A DNA stretch of 64,000 nt. Source: Diphasiastrum complanatum (Eukaryota > Streptophyta > Lycopodiopsida > Lycopodiales > Lycopodiaceae). Each line of letters begins with the position of its first letter. Within the stretch, counting starts at the first letter, position 1. Positions 14,657 to 27,750 of the stretch are shown here, in pieces. The notes under the pieces were generated by a model, which was given only the letters and a program-made list of their open reading frames with translations, was not told the origin of the DNA and ran no database searches. The stretch lies in the NCBI GenBank assembly GCA_029204225.1, contig CM055097.1, forward strand, positions 5,001,125 through 5,065,124. The letters run 5' to 3'. A program made the position numbers and the translations under genes.

Positions 14657-15000
14657 TGTTGGATTTCAATGCTCAACCTTAAATCCTTTTGATAATGAGC
14701 ATCCTAAAAAGCCATTCAAAACAGAGATTTTTTTGACCCTGGATTGAGTTGGATCGATTCGGATTTTTTTCGACACCCTTCACTAAATTATTCGGGCGTG
14801 TTCGACCCTGGATCGGTCGGATCGGTCGGATAAAGGCGGTTGTAATAACTATAGGAAATTTAGTTGTAGATAGTTTTAGTATATCAAACTTAGAATCTTC
14901 ATCAGAAAACTTCTCTTGATATTCCAAGTCTGATAATTTGTTTATCAGTATCAGCGTTATCACGCTCAACAAGCTGAAGTAATGACTTCATGCCATTGTA
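14657..15000 (+). repeat. Candidate 3' LTR of the 11.3-14.6 kb copia element
   Basis: It starts TGTTGGATTT directly after the polypurine tract. The right boundary is uncertain because the 5' LTR is missing. It contains repeated CGGTCGGAT and CGACCCTGG motifs. Confidence 0.6.
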
Positions 15001-15424
15001 CTCATTGTTGATAATACTCAGAGTGCAATTTATCCTACTACTATTATCGTTCTATTGTGCATTTGTATGAATCCTTCATTTGAATTTTTTTGCTGCTAAC
15101 TATGGCATTTCCAATCCACGCATCTAGCTCGCTCCCAGCTTCCGCTCATACTCACTGATTTACGACATGGAAGTGGTAAATGCAGTGTGGGGTTGAATGG
15201 TAGCGGAATTGTGTGGAGAATGTTAGTTTTGGTGACGAAAGTGCAGGGGAACGCTCTCACGTACATGATCGACAGTGGCATTGTCGAGTCAGGCAATAGC
15301 TGCATTGACACATGCATTTGTAGCTTGAAATGTCTCGTTCGGAGGGAAATATGGGCTAGCTTTGGAGGTACACACATATTGGTGGTCGCGGGTTATTGAA
15401 GTGCGAGGTGGTGTGTTATGTCCA
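15001..15424. other. No gene recognised, flank of the gypsy element
   Basis: Higher-GC sequence without a supported reading frame. It adjoins the gypsy LTR that begins near 15425. Confidence 0.4.
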
Positions 15425-15970
15425 TGTCTTGTACAAGGGAATCAGAATCATTCCTGACATGGATAGCCGGTCACTCTAGTTGTATGTGGTTATTAGTTAT
15501 GCTACGTCGTTTTGGACGTGGTCGTATCAAGTAATTAATAATCGTATGAGGGCCCAGACCTATAATTGGACATAGGAGCACATGCATGGTGAATGACTAC
15601 TTTAATGCAAGAGTAGGAGGTCAACAGCTCAATATAGGTTGCATGGGGATCCTAGGGGAAATATTCTCTCTCCATGGAGAAAATATATCCTATGGAAACT
15701 CGCCCATCTCCCTATTGTTTTCTTGAGCCAATTTCTCCTCTCATCTCTTGTATTCTTCACTATGGCTTGGGGGTATTGACTAGCCTCTCCATGTTGGTTA
15801 GGGTATTGACTAGCCTCTCCATATTGGTTAGGGTATTGACTAGCCTCTCCATATTGGTTAGGGTATTGACTAGCCTCTCCATAACGGTTGGGTGGTTCAT
15901 GCTCCACAGGTGTCCTTTTGGTTTGCATGTGACTGGATTCTTGAAGATCTTCACTTGGCGATCGTTATAG
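15425..15970 (+). repeat. Gypsy LTR, left copy (plus orientation)
   Basis: The segment matches, in inverted orientation, the segment 19085-19565 over almost its whole length. It starts near TGTCTTGTACAAGGG and ends at CGATCGTTATA(G), directly before the primer-binding site TGGTATCAGAGC at 15971-15982. It carries four copies of a 30-bp repeat. Confidence 0.85.
15771..15890 (+). repeat. 30-bp tandem repeat x 4 in the gypsy LTR
   Basis: Units start at 15771, 15801, 15831 and 15861 with GGGTATTGACTAGCCTCTCC and differ at a few positions. The partner LTR at 19085-19565 has about one unit. Confidence 0.95.
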
Positions 15971-18480
15971 TGGTATCAGAGCTTGGATCACATCTACTAG
16001 GAGGTGGAGTTTCAAGGATCTTGGATTTTTGCAGTTATTTTGGTGTTTCTCTTTGCTTATTCTTCCAGGTGTTGGAATTCACTTTCAAGTAGGTGGCTTC
16101 TCAGATCCTTGGTGTACTTTCAGCCTAAAGATCATAATTGTGAATTTGCTCCATGAATTTTGATGGAAGTCATAGGTTTTTTTTATGGATTTAGTGAATT
16201 TTTCACCTACAATTCATAGTTTTTGCTTGGAATTGATCATAGGATCTGGTGTAGTACGTTTTCCAGATTGTACTTGCTATTTTACAGTCATTAATGATAG
16301 GATTTAATGATTGTATGATGTTTGAATAGTCAAAAGGTTTATTAGATAGTGATTTTGGCCAAAGTTTGGGGTGACCATAAATGGGCTATAGAAACCATGT
16401 CTGACTAGAATCAGAACTTTTAGTGCTTGCATGCAATGGATATAGAGGGATTAGGATCAGATTGCACTTATTTGTGGATTTATCCCACAAATTTTGGTCA
16501 AAATTGGTCAAAAACATGGTTTTTTGATGATTTTTGGACTAATTTTGTGGTAGATCTCAAAATTCTCAGCCAATAGTTGGTAAGAACATTTTCATAGATG
16601 TAAAGAAGTTGTCCTAGGGCTTTCATAAAGTTTGGTTAGGATTAGGCACCCTTAGAGGGCTCAAAACCTCAAAAAACAGTGTATTTTTGGTGATTTTTTT
16701 GTCATGAATACCTTTTAAATGGGGGTCTAAACCTATTGGTTCTCAATACAAGCTTAAAGATATGATGGATTTCCTTTTATTTGAGCCATCATGCATCCAA
16801 TTTGGAAGGATGTGCATTAGACACCATCATATTGAAGTTTTACTTGTTGAAGGTGGCCAAAATGAATATTTTTTCGTTTTTTTGAAAAAGTCTGCATGTC
16901 AAGTTAGATGCATGCATGATGTTTTGAAATGATTTCGATTTGTAACAGTGCCTATGATTTGTAAAATCGATCTTCTTAATCGATTTTCAGAGTTGGTCCA
17001 TTTCGGCCGGATTTCGAAAATTCTAGGTTTTCGTAAATTTTTAGACTTGGTCCTGAAAGTTGTTGTTTAATCAGTCTGATATTGATTTTGTGAAATTTTG
17101 ACTTAAATTGAGTGAAAGACCTTGCTGAGTAATGTCGGTCAATTATGAGGTTCTGAACATTTCACTTATTAGTTGATGATTGGATCTCGACTAATTAAGC
17201 TAATGTTGCATGTCAAGAAATCAATATGGCAGATGATAATGCAAATGCAACTCTTGATGGTCAAGTGCCAATGCCTACCTATCTGCAAATTTGCCAGTCA
17301 TTAAGCCAAGCGCTTAATGAAATAAACAACAGGAACATTTTAAGGGATCAACAAATGGAAGTACTGTTGAATCAAGTGAAAACTTTATCTGCACCGAATT
17401 TGGGCTTTCAGCCTGAACCTTTTTCGGGGGAGAAGAAAGAGAAAAAAAACCTGAAGTTGTGGATTGAGAGTGTTATTCTGTTCTTCCGTGAGAAAGCTTT
17501 GTCGTGGTGGTGTGATTTGCAACCTAAACCTACCACATGGGATGCGTTTATGGAAGTGTTCAGAAAGTCATTTGTGGTTGTAGATGACTCAGATTTTAAT
17601 CAGAACGATCTAAGGGGTTGTAAAGCTGCTAGGCTGAGCTTATGCAGGAATTTGATCATGAGATCTGATATATCAAGGGCAGCTCTAACCAAGTTGCGAA
17701 TGCGCTTAGTCGGATTGGTGAATTAAATGAACTTTCTTTCACTCAGATTTCCACTGATCTATATCTTTCACTGAGAGGAAAATGTGAATCAGATTCTCAT
17801 TTTGGTCCCATCTGGAAGATGGTGGAGACAGGAAAAAATGATAATGAAATAGATATTTACTCACAGGGGTCTCAGGTTCCTAGGATAAGAAGATAGCGGA
17901 ACAGTTCTCTATCCAAGGTGGGTTACTATTTTGGAATGAGAAAATTTGCATACCAACGGATGATGAGTTAAAGAAGAGGATTCTTTATTAGTGTCATGAC
18001 GTTCCCTGTGCAGGTCATCCAGGTATACACATGACTTTGGACTTGGTCAAAAGAGAGTTTTATTGGCCGAAACTCAAGCCATTTGTCGAGTCTTATGTGG
18101 TTAAATGTAGACCTTGTCAGTTAGCCAAAGCTGAATGCTTAAAGACTGGAGGGTTGTTACATCCCCTAGATATCCCTCAAAAACGATGGAAAAGTATATC
18201 TATGGATTTTGTGGTTGGTGGACTTCCAAGGACCCAACACCAAAAAGATTCTATTTGGGTTGTGGTGGACAGGTTGACAAAGTTAGCTACTTTTATACCA
18301 GTCAAGTCAACTACTAAAGCTTCAGATTTAGCCCAGATCTTTGTGGAAAGATTATTTGGGCTTTGTGGACTGCCAAGTGATATAGTTAGTGATAGAGATC
18401 CTAAATTTACATGTTACTTTTGGTCAGCTGTATTCCATAAGCTTGAAACCTCGCTTAATTTTAGTTCTTCTGATCATCCT
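15971..18480 (+). mobile_element. Ty3/gypsy internal region (gag and integrase)
   Basis: The primer-binding site TGGTATCAGAGC (15971-15982, initiator-Met tRNA type) follows the LTR. A leader of about 1.2 kb precedes a gag frame at 17226-17726 (MADDNANATLDG, then an FREKALSWWCDL segment typical of retrotransposon gag). Integrase then follows, with an H2C2 zinc-binding part near 18000-18130 (AGHPGIHMTLDLV, CRPCQLAKAE) and the catalytic core near 18170-18470 (SMDFVVGGLP, IVSDRDPKF). The protease-RT-RNase H part is not seen. The element is broken and reduced. Confidence 0.88.
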
Positions 18481-19084
18481 GCCAACACAAGCTCATCAAT
18501 GAGTTGCCGCTCATGGGATCCCGAGACCACTGTCTCCCTGATCGTACTGAGGTATATGGCTCTGAGTGAGCAAAATGCATGAAATCTAAAGATAGCTTAT
18601 CCACGCTTGTGATGGTAGATGCCTCCCCATCGATGCCAATGCCTTGACTGGTTTCCTCCAAGCTGCTCCTGTGAATGATTCCAAACCATTCCCTGAGAAT
18701 ACACTGAGATGTGAACTCCAAAGCCACCATCAAGTCTCTCACATGATTGTGCATGCCAATATCTCTCCAAGTGAACCTGTGACATCTTCCATGGCCCAAA
18801 CCAAATGATTTTCACTTTGCTATCACTGGAATTTGCATCCCTGATGCAGTAATGATACGGCAAATTGACTTGACTTATCCAGAATAGGCAGTTGAAGTGT
18901 ATCTCTCGATGACAAACTTGATACACTGCTTCACAGCTTCTTTGACTTGATCAAAATCGACTTACCAATTGCAACACCACAAAATCATCACACTCACCAC
19001 TCACCAAGTCTCCAAAGTGTGATTATTGACTTGATCATCCAATGCAAGCTCACTATTTTGCCCAATGGCTTCCAACTGGCACCA
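18481..19084. other. Unclassified sequence between gypsy parts
   Basis: No known domain is seen. It lies beyond the outer end of the inverted LTR copy, so it may be original downstream flank of the gypsy element that was turned round with it. Minus-strand frames here have no family motif. Confidence 0.35.
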
Positions 19085-19565
19085 TATAACGATTGCCAAG
19101 TGAAGATTTTCAAGAATCCTGTCACAAGCAAACCAAAAGGACACCTGTGGATCATGAACCACCCAACCAATATGGAGAGGCTAGTCAATACCCTAACCAA
19201 TCCACCCCCAAGCCACAGTGAAGAATACAAGAGAGGAGAGGAGAAATTGGCTCAAGAAACTGAATTCACAATAGGGAGATGGGCGAGTTTCCATAGGATA
19301 TATTTTCTCCAAGAGAGAGATAAAATATTCCCCCTAGGATCCCCATGCAACCTATATTGAGCTATTGACCTCCTACTCTTGCATTAAAGCAGTCATTCAC
19401 CATGCATGTGTTCCTATGTCCAATTATAGGTCTGGGCCCTCATATGATTATTAATTACTTGATACGACCATGTCTGGAACGACGTAGCATAACTAATAAC
19501 CACATACAACTGGAGTGACCGACTATCCATGTCAGGAATGATTCTGATTCCCTTGTACAAGACAT
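19085..19565 (-). repeat. Gypsy LTR, right copy (minus orientation)
   Basis: This is the inverted counterpart of 15425-15970, with the same ends (GTACAAGACAT and TATAACGATTG on the plus strand) but fewer 30-bp units. Divergence by eye is modest, on the order of ten per cent. Confidence 0.85.
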
Positions 19566-19870
19566 ATCCTGAGCACTCCAGATACAATCACGGGCCACTT
19601 GCAACATTTCACGCATATCACGCAAGAAATCCGCAACTTTCTGGATCTTAACAGACTTTGTCTCCACATTTATCGGAGATCTAGGTTGAAAACCGTACAT
19701 CAACATAAACAGACTATAACCAATAGCAGAATGTTTACTACTATTATAAACAAACTCAATCAAAGGAACATAATCTTCCCACTAAGATTGCTTGTGAGAC
19801 ACATATGTTCTCAACATATCCTCCAGAGTCTGATTAGTCCTCTTAGTCTGGTCATCTGATGTCGGGTGGC
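19566..19870 (-). mobile_element. Ty3/gypsy integrase C-terminal part, minus orientation
   Basis: On the minus strand: NQTLEDMLRTYVS, LIEFVYNSSKHSAIGYS, LMYGFQPRSPI and DFLRDMREMLQVARD, which is the standard end of gypsy integrase. It is adjacent to the minus-orientation LTR and faces the plus-strand gypsy part at 15971-18480. Confidence 0.88.
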
Positions 19871-21545
19871 ACATAGCCAAGGAGAGTGAGCGACACTGCT
19901 AGGAGATAGGAGAGGCACAGGTGATGCTTCGGCGATCGGCTTGGATAGCAGGATGGTGACCTAGGGATGGGTCAAGCCTACTTGGAGGTAGGTAGGATGG
20001 AGTGTACCCGATGTGGTACATATCCTGAGGGCATGGAGTGCATTATGGGTGATGTGGATTTAGCATGCCCATGGTTGTGAGCCAGTAGGGATGGAGATGG
20101 TTGCTCAGGGAGTGACAGTTGATACTTTGGTGAGTGATCAGGTGAGCTGCATGGTTATATGCACAACTATCTCCAGGTTTGAGTCACATGTTGTTTCTAT
20201 CCATTATTATTTGGTAAGCAGGATGCAACTTTTGGTTAGATCCAATTGGAATCTAGTTGCACTACAGGTGTGGACAGATTTTCGGGGAGCTATCAATGGG
20301 TAATGGATACTTAGTGATCGGATGGTATAGGGTGCAGATTTCTGATGGAACTATCCTACCTGATATGCTATAGGATCGTGGGTGAGTTTCTCATCACGAT
20401 GGTGGATCTATTTTGCATTTGCTTTGGTTGGGTTGACATGAAGGATACGATGGTGAGATAGGCTCCTTGGTGGGAGGCCTATGTACTGGTCAAATTAGAG
20501 TTGGCGACGTCAAGCATGGGAAGTTGAGCCTATATGGGATGTAGGACAGGTAGATCATCATCAATATCTCTGGGAGATGGGCGAGCTACTCAAGTATAGC
20601 CTATGCTGAGGTTTGCATACATTTATTTATTGAGTGCGTGGTAGACTCTTGTGCTTGGAGCATGGGGAATGGATGGGAATGAGCTTTCAAGGATTATTGG
20701 ATAGGATATCAGGGCAAAGCGGCTTGGAGCATAGCTTTGTTTGGGAGATACATCAAAGATGAGGCTTGGAGCGCTTAGTAGATCGTGAGAGATCTTTGGA
20801 TGATGTATGACGACATCTATATGATATGCTTGGATGTGAGGGCATCTTGGTTACAGGTGCAGGACATGATCGAGAGGATCTGATTTGGAGACCAGTGGTG
20901 TAGCAGCGGATCTACAGGTGACAAGTGTTGGTACGACAAGATACCATAGTTTGTGCAAGCCTATTCATGTATTTGACGTATTCATGTTGGTTTGCATGAA
21001 TGTGTGCTTGCATGTTACCTTGTCATGGGAGTCTAGATTTGAGTCGGAGTTGTATATGGTTGTGTATTTTTTACGTTTGAAACAAAGCAGTCATTTTATG
21101 TTCATTGACTTGTCATTATGTCTACTAGTTGTCTATCTGGTGAGGGTGCAATCTTATGGTGGCAGTAAGATTTCCTCAGATTGTCGCTCATTTATGTCAG
21201 ATTACAGGTTTGTGCTTGTAAGTGTCTATTAGGATGTCATTCTAGCTAGATGGAGGATGTAAGTCTCATGGTAGCAGTTTGATTTCCTTAGTTTGAGCCA
21301 TATCGCTCATGTGGTCCACTTGTGTTCAAGTCGGGGGACGAGTCAATTGGTCGAGAGTGTGGTAGACTCTCTATATGAGCATTGTGTTTGCATGATACTT
21401 TGTGTGCCAAACCTGGTGGTTTGATGGTGTGCTTGAGTGTGAGTCAAGTACAGGGTAGCTAGAATATGCATAACATCTTTTGGACACTCCAGACGTTGCT
21501 GCAATATATTTCTGTACTCCTATTGCATTTGAGCTTAAGAGAGAG
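19871..21545. other. No gene recognised, G-rich on the plus strand
   Basis: Frames at 20091-20303 and 20885-21232 show no family features. The G-over-C skew and GATGG-rich wording differ from the AT-rich neighbours and may mark untranslated parts of a gypsy element. Confidence 0.35.
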
Positions 21546-22370
21546 TATTAAGAATGAGATTTGATCTGATATGTTTTTATTGTAAGTTTGAAAGCAAAGG
21601 TCTGGCCTAATAAATAATGTCTTAGTTGTTGTACAGCGTATACCATCGCCAATGCTTCTCTCTCGGTAGTTGCATAGTTTACTTCAGTAGGCACGAGTTG
21701 TCGGCTTAAGAAACGTATGGGAAAGTCTTTGCCATACTCGTCCGGTTGTGCAAGAAGACCTCCAATGGCATACTTACTTGCGTAAGTATGCACATGGAAC
21801 TCTTTCGTGTAATCTGGCGAGCGAAGTATGGAAGCCATCGTGAGGGCTATTTTCAACTCCTCAAAGGCCTTAATTCGTTCTTCGGTCCAGCAAGGATCTA
21901 CCACAACCAAATAAACGAGGCGTGCCTTGCCGGCATAGTCGATTATAAAGATGCGATAATAGTTTGTATGACTGAGGAAGACATATACTTCCTTCACTGT
22001 TGTAGGTAGGGGCATGTCCACGATAATCTTGATTTTTGATGGGTCGGTAGAAATATCGTCCTTTGATATTATATGCCCGAGTACAACCCCATGGGTGACC
22101 CATATTTGGCATTTATCAGGGTTTAGATGTCGAACCTATGACAGCGATTGAAGATTTTCTCCAAGACGTTTAGGTGCGTAGCAGCGGAAGAATGTACGTC
22201 TAGATCGTCGAGATAAATCTCCACGACCCGAAGTAACAGATCTTGAAAGGCCAGTTGCATGACCCGTTGGAATGTTGAGGGGGCGTTACATAAGCCAAAA
22301 GGCATAACCTTATAAGCGTAAACCCCGTTCTCTATGGCAAGCACACGAATCAGTGAGATACAAGAAGAGG
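21546..22370 (-). mobile_element. Ty3/gypsy reverse transcriptase-RNase H fragment
   Basis: On the minus strand: YKVMPFGLCNAPSTFQRVM and a VEIYLDDLDVHS active-site region (22344-22123), then the connection domain (FLSHTNYYRIFI), then RNase H (AIGGLLAQPDEYGKDFPI, NYATTEREALAMVYA). It begins abruptly beside the copia copy at 22371. It is broken and fragmentary. Confidence 0.92.
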
Positions 22371-25300
22371 TCTAGGCTTGCACTGTATTAAGATGAATGA
22401 TATTTTAAGGGAAGTATCATCATGTAAGAGTGCTAAAGAGGCTTGGGAATCTTTAAAATCTATTTATGAGTCTAGTAACACTTCGAGGGTTCTCATGCTT
22501 AGGAATCAGATTCTACAAAGCATGAAGAGAAGTGATGAGAGTGCACATGATGATGCACTAAGAATCAAGTCTCTCAATAGGGAGTTAGCTTACATTGGAG
22601 AGAAGTTCAAGATAGTGAGCTTGTTCAAATTGTCCTCAATGGTCTAGGGAGTGGCTTTACAAATTTGGTCCAAAGCTTTGCAATCCAAGACACTTTGCCT
22701 ACTATAGAAAAGCTACACAGTGTATTAGTGGCTGAAGAGTGTAGGATGATGCATACCAATGCAAGAATGAATGCTATTTCTCTGCAGGATGGTGATGAGA
22801 AAGCTAATTTCTCATTCAAAGGCAAGAAGAAGACCAATGGCAAGAAGAAGCACTTCAAGGAGACCAAGGAGGAGGATGAGGCTTCAAGCTCAAAGGGCAA
22901 GATCAAAGACAAGTCCAAGTACAAATATTTTTCTGTGGAAAGAAAGGACATTTTGCATCAGAATGTCTCAAGAAGAAGAAGGCACAAGAGAGCAAACAAA
23001 ACAACATTGCACATCAGGAGGAGGAGGAGGATGAAGAGTCATCCTTGATGATTTCCAACAAACCACCATCATCCAAGAGCAACACCAATGATTCTTGGTG
23101 GATTGATAGTGGGGCTAGTTCTCACATGACATATCAAAAGGACATATTCTCCACTTTACATTCTTACAATGATTTACATAGATCAATCTATACTGCAAGT
23201 AGTCAAGAATGTAAGATAAGTGGAATAGGAACAATTCCCTTGTATGTGGGATCATCCAAAAGGATGAATCTTGATAATGTTCTTTATGTTCCTAAGTTAA
23301 CCAAGAATTTGCTTAGTGTTGGCCAGTTAATGGATAATGGCCTAGATGTACAATTTAAGCATGGAGTTTGTTCCATCCTTAGAAATGATGAATGTATAGC
23401 CAAAGGCTTTAAGCAAGGTAGATTGTTTAAGCTTGATGCTAATGTTGCAGTGGAGAGTGTTAACTTGGCAAAGGTGGAGTTATCAAAGGTGGAACTGTGG
23501 CACAAAAGGTTGGGCCACCCCAACTACAAAGCCATGGAATCTATGGTATCAAAGGAGCTTGTAGTTGGACTCCCCAAGCATTTGTCAAAGTGTGGGAAAA
23601 GATGTGAAGCATGCAGCCTCTCAAAGGCTCACAAACTACCCTTCTCAAGATCTACATCAAGATCAAACTCTCCTCTTGAACTCATCCATTTGGATGTTCA
23701 TATTTTTTCACATGAGTCTAATGGTGGTGCCAAGTACTATGTAATCTTCATTCATGACTATTCTAGATTTTGTTGGATGTACCTCTTGTCGCGAATCAAT
23801 GGTGTTTGATTCTTTTGTAAAGCTCAAGGCTTTGGTAGAAAATCAACTTAGTACCAAGATTAAGGTATTAAGGAGTGATAATGGAGGTGAATATATCTCC
23901 AATAAGTTGATTGACTTTTGTAGTTCTAATGGCATAAAGAGGGAGTTGTCATGTCCTTACACCCCTCAACAAAATGGAGTGAGTGAGAGAAGAAATATAT
24001 CTCTTTGTGAGTGTGCTAAGGCCTTAAGGCTAGATTCTTATCTATCCAAACCATTTTGGGGTGAAGCAATAACTTGTGCTAACTATTTGTGCAATAGATT
24101 GCCAAACCAAGGCCATTGGAGGAATCACATCATTTGAAGCTCTATTTGGAGAGAAGCCCAATCTCAAGGATCTCAAAGTTTTTGGATCCACTTGCTACGT
24201 ACACCAATTCTTGGATAAGAGAAGGAAGGATGATGCAACATCCATCAAAGGCATCTTTGTGGGATATGGTGAGAATAGCAAAGGTTATAGAGTCTTCAAT
24301 CCCATCACTAGCAAGGTGATAGTGAGTAGGGATGTTGTTTTTTATGAAGGACATGCTTGTGATTTGGATGATAATGCTACTAATCATCTTGATGCCAAGG
24401 ATCATGCTAGGATGGAGGAGGAGCTTCCAAGTGAAGAAGAACTTGAGGATCCACCTCAAGAAGCAAGAACTCCAAGAACTCCAAGAACTCCGAGAAGATC
24501 TTCAAGGGCATGATCCGAGCCATTGAGGCTCACCTATGATGGTCAAGGTGATCAAAGGGAAGGCTCATCATCTTTCACATCTTACACCTTTCTTACTTCA
24601 ATGTTAGATGAGCCAACATGCTATGAAGATGGTTGTAAGTCTAAAAGTTGGATGGATGCTATGCAAGTAGAGTATGATGCTCTTATTGAGAATCATACTT
24701 GGGATCTTGTGGATCTTCCTCAAGGGAAGAAACCTTTTGATTGCAAGTGGGTATTTAGATTGAAGTATAGTCAAGATGGATCAATAAGCAAGCATAAAGC
24801 TAGGCTTGTGCCAAAGGATTTTTACAAACCAAAGGCATTGATTATGATGAAACTTTTGCTCCTGTGGCTAAGCTTGTTACTATCAGGTTGATCATTAGTC
24901 TTGATACAACCTTCAATTGGGAGCTATTCCAACTTGACTTCACAAATGCATTCCTCAATGGTTATTTGGAGGAAGAGATCTACATGAGGCAACCCGAGGG
25001 CTTCCTCAAGGCAAAGCATGAAAGAAAGGTGTGTTTTTTGAAGAAGAGCCTTTATGGGCTCAAGCAAGCACCTAGAGCATGGTACTCTAGGCTAAACTCT
25101 TTTCTCATTTTCATAAATTATTTAATGAGTGCCTATGATCCATCATTGTATATAAGTTTTCATGATGACATGATCATTATTCTTGTTTTGTATGTAGATG
25201 ACATTATCTTGAGTGGTAATGATCTAGGTGGAATTAGAGATGTAAAAATTGCTTTATCAAAAGAGTTTAAGATGGTAGATCTCGGCCTATTAAGCTTCAT

Positions 25301-26206
25301 TCTTGGAATAGAGGTTACTAGAGGATGTGATTTTAGCTTCATTTGTCAATCTAAATATGCTACATCTATCCTAGATAGATTTGGAATGAAGAATTGTAAA
25401 GGCATTGAGACACCAATGGAGCAACATGTAAAAGCATCTATTGGTTGTGATGAAGCATCCTTTGAGGACATCACATTATATAGAAGTCTTCTTGGCTCCT
25501 TGATCTATTTAACTATAACTAGACTTGATCTTAGTTATAGTGTTGGAAAGTTAAGCCAATTCATGCAAAGTCCTCTAGTTTCACATTGGAAGATGGCCAA
25601 AAGAGTTCTTAGATACATTTCATCCACTAAGAATTTTGGCATTTTGTATAGAGGAACTAATCTTGGCTTAAGAGCCTATAGTGACTTGGATTTTGCAGGT
25701 GAAAAAGTGGATAGAAGATCAACAAGTGCCTTTGCCACCTTTCTATGTGATGGAGTAGTATCATGGCTTTCCAAAAAGCAAGATACCATTTGCCTATTTT
25801 CCACAGAATCCGAATACAAGGCCTTGACATCAACATGCAAAGAGGTCTTGTGGCTCAAAAGGCTATTGGGCTTCATGTCATGGAGGAGGAGATCCCTATC
25901 ATCTATTTTGACAACCAATCAGCCCAATCACTTGCAACTAATCCTACATTCCATGCAAGGAGCAAACACATCGAAATTGCTCATCATTTCGTGAGAGAAA
26001 AAGTGCAAGCTAAAGAGATCAAGCTCCAACACGTGCCATCATCAAGTTGCTTGGCTGATTTGTTTACTAAATCTTTACCTAAAAATTCATTTGTCAAGCT
26101 TGGATCTTCAATTGGAGTTATTGATAAAAGCATTGTGATCTCCAAGGCTAGATTTGAGGAGGAGTGTGAAAAATTGCCTACATTGGCAAATCTAGCCATG
26201 TAGAAT
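22371..26206 (+). mobile_element. Ty1/copia element, gag to RNase H, long copy
   Basis: Parts in order: a gag UBN2-like segment from 22378 (AKEAWESLKSIYESS), a zinc-knuckle region near 22920-22975, and protease (WWIDSGASSHMT near 23098). GAG-preintegrase follows (VELWHKRLGHPNYKAM near 23490), then integrase core (ELIHLDVHIF, LRSDNGGEYI, YTPQQNGVSERRN; 23680-24140), a linker, and reverse transcriptase (SWMDAMQVEYDALIENHTW, then FTNAFLNGYLEEEIYM and VLYVDDIILSGN). RNase H ends at 26203 with SLPKNSF and a KLPTLANLAM tail. No LTR is seen on the left, where it abuts a gypsy fragment. It is broken by only a few interruptions (about four to six), so it is younger than the other full-length copia copies. 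Confidence 0.95.
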
Positions 26207-27750
26207 ATTGTATATTTTGTCAATATTGTTTGTTGGTTACTTGAATGGCCAAAGTACCACTTGTACATACACACCTAAAGTAGGTTACCACGAGTCAAGA
26301 GGAGTGGTTGTGTCCATTTGGTAGTGATTCCTACTTTGTAGGATCTAGACCATGATTTATGATGAGATTTGTACCTACCATGCACTTACCAAGCATGACT
26401 CTTGGATCTAGGCTAGGGTTTTCACATTAGAGAAAGAAAGTGGAGTCTACTTCCTTATTACATGCTGGATTTTCACCTAACTTAGCAAAGGAAATGTGTT
26501 TTACTATGTATTCCTGTGAGAAGATAGAAACTTTTTGGAGCCTCAAGGAGAAACTCGAGTTTCCTCTCATTGTCTGGTGATTACTCTTGATTTCCAATGA
26601 AACCCAGCTTTGGCACTTTGTAAACACTGTCTACAGGCCGTACTACAGCCTTATTTCCACACGTGTGGAGTTGGATTACACTTATTGATCAATGCTTTGA
26701 TTGTCTCTACTTGTTTCCTATCAAGCTGCTAAACTAGATCTTGTTTTCTGATGACTAGTTTATGATAGATTGTTTAACAAGCATACAATCGCCTTGTGGA
26801 TCATTCAAAGATCCATTTATGGTCCTTAGTACTGTACTTTTCACAAATTTGACGTTGATTATGAACAGTAGATAATGTCTAATGGCAGCAGAAATATATC
26901 TACTACTAGCGAGCAAGCATCACCAAACATTCAGAGATTGCAAACGATAGAGCAGAGTGCTGCAACTTGTCTATATTATTAAAATCAAGTATACAACCAC
27001 AATTTCTTTGAGCACTATTTGTTTCCCAGATCAGCGCATCGGCGCAAGAGAGGTGTTCTCTCTCATGAATAAGACTAGCTACTATTAATTCTTTGTATCT
27101 TGTAACTAGCTACTGCTCGTTACATCTCTGTATTGTGTGTGTATCTTCTCACGATGATCCAATACATATATCATGCCAGGTGAGATTACAAGATTAATTT
27201 ATGGACTGTTACAAGAGAGGTTTAAGCTAAACATCGGCTAAGCATGTCTTTCTCTTGTACGTCACTTTACGACTGAGCATGAGATTTCAAATTTTCACGC
27301 TTGTCAAGCTAAGGTCCCGATAGTTCGGCCTTGTTCGATAATGTATGCTGATCGTCACTTCTTATTTAAGTGTTGGTGATTGCTCGATGTGTCGGCATGT
27401 CCCGATATGTAATAAACTGAGAAATAAAAATACATTATAGCAAACTTTGAAATTTGTGTCCGGGCAACATGGATGTATCCCATTGGTTTGCTCTTCTTGC
27501 CTGACACGTGCTAATCTGCCCGACATCAATACCTCAAGTTAAATCTACTTAACTATGCTGGTTAGTATAATGAAATTTGCTAACCATACTAGTTACAATT
27601 ATAGAAATATAGTATGCACAGTTACTAAAATATAGTATGCACAGTAACTATGACTACTGTGGCATTCACATTAGATTAAATGTGATACGAAAAATTGAAA
27701 TTAAGTATCATACCAGAGAGATTTTTGGCGCCCAAGCTTTGAAAATAGCA
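26207..27750. other. Copia 3' flank or LTR, then no gene recognised
   Basis: The first few hundred bases probably include the copia 3' untranslated part or LTR; no polypurine tract or clear LTR start could be placed. A short dyad (GAGAG-GTGTT-CTCTC) lies near 27052-27066. The rest up to 27750 shows no coding sequence. Confidence 0.35.
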
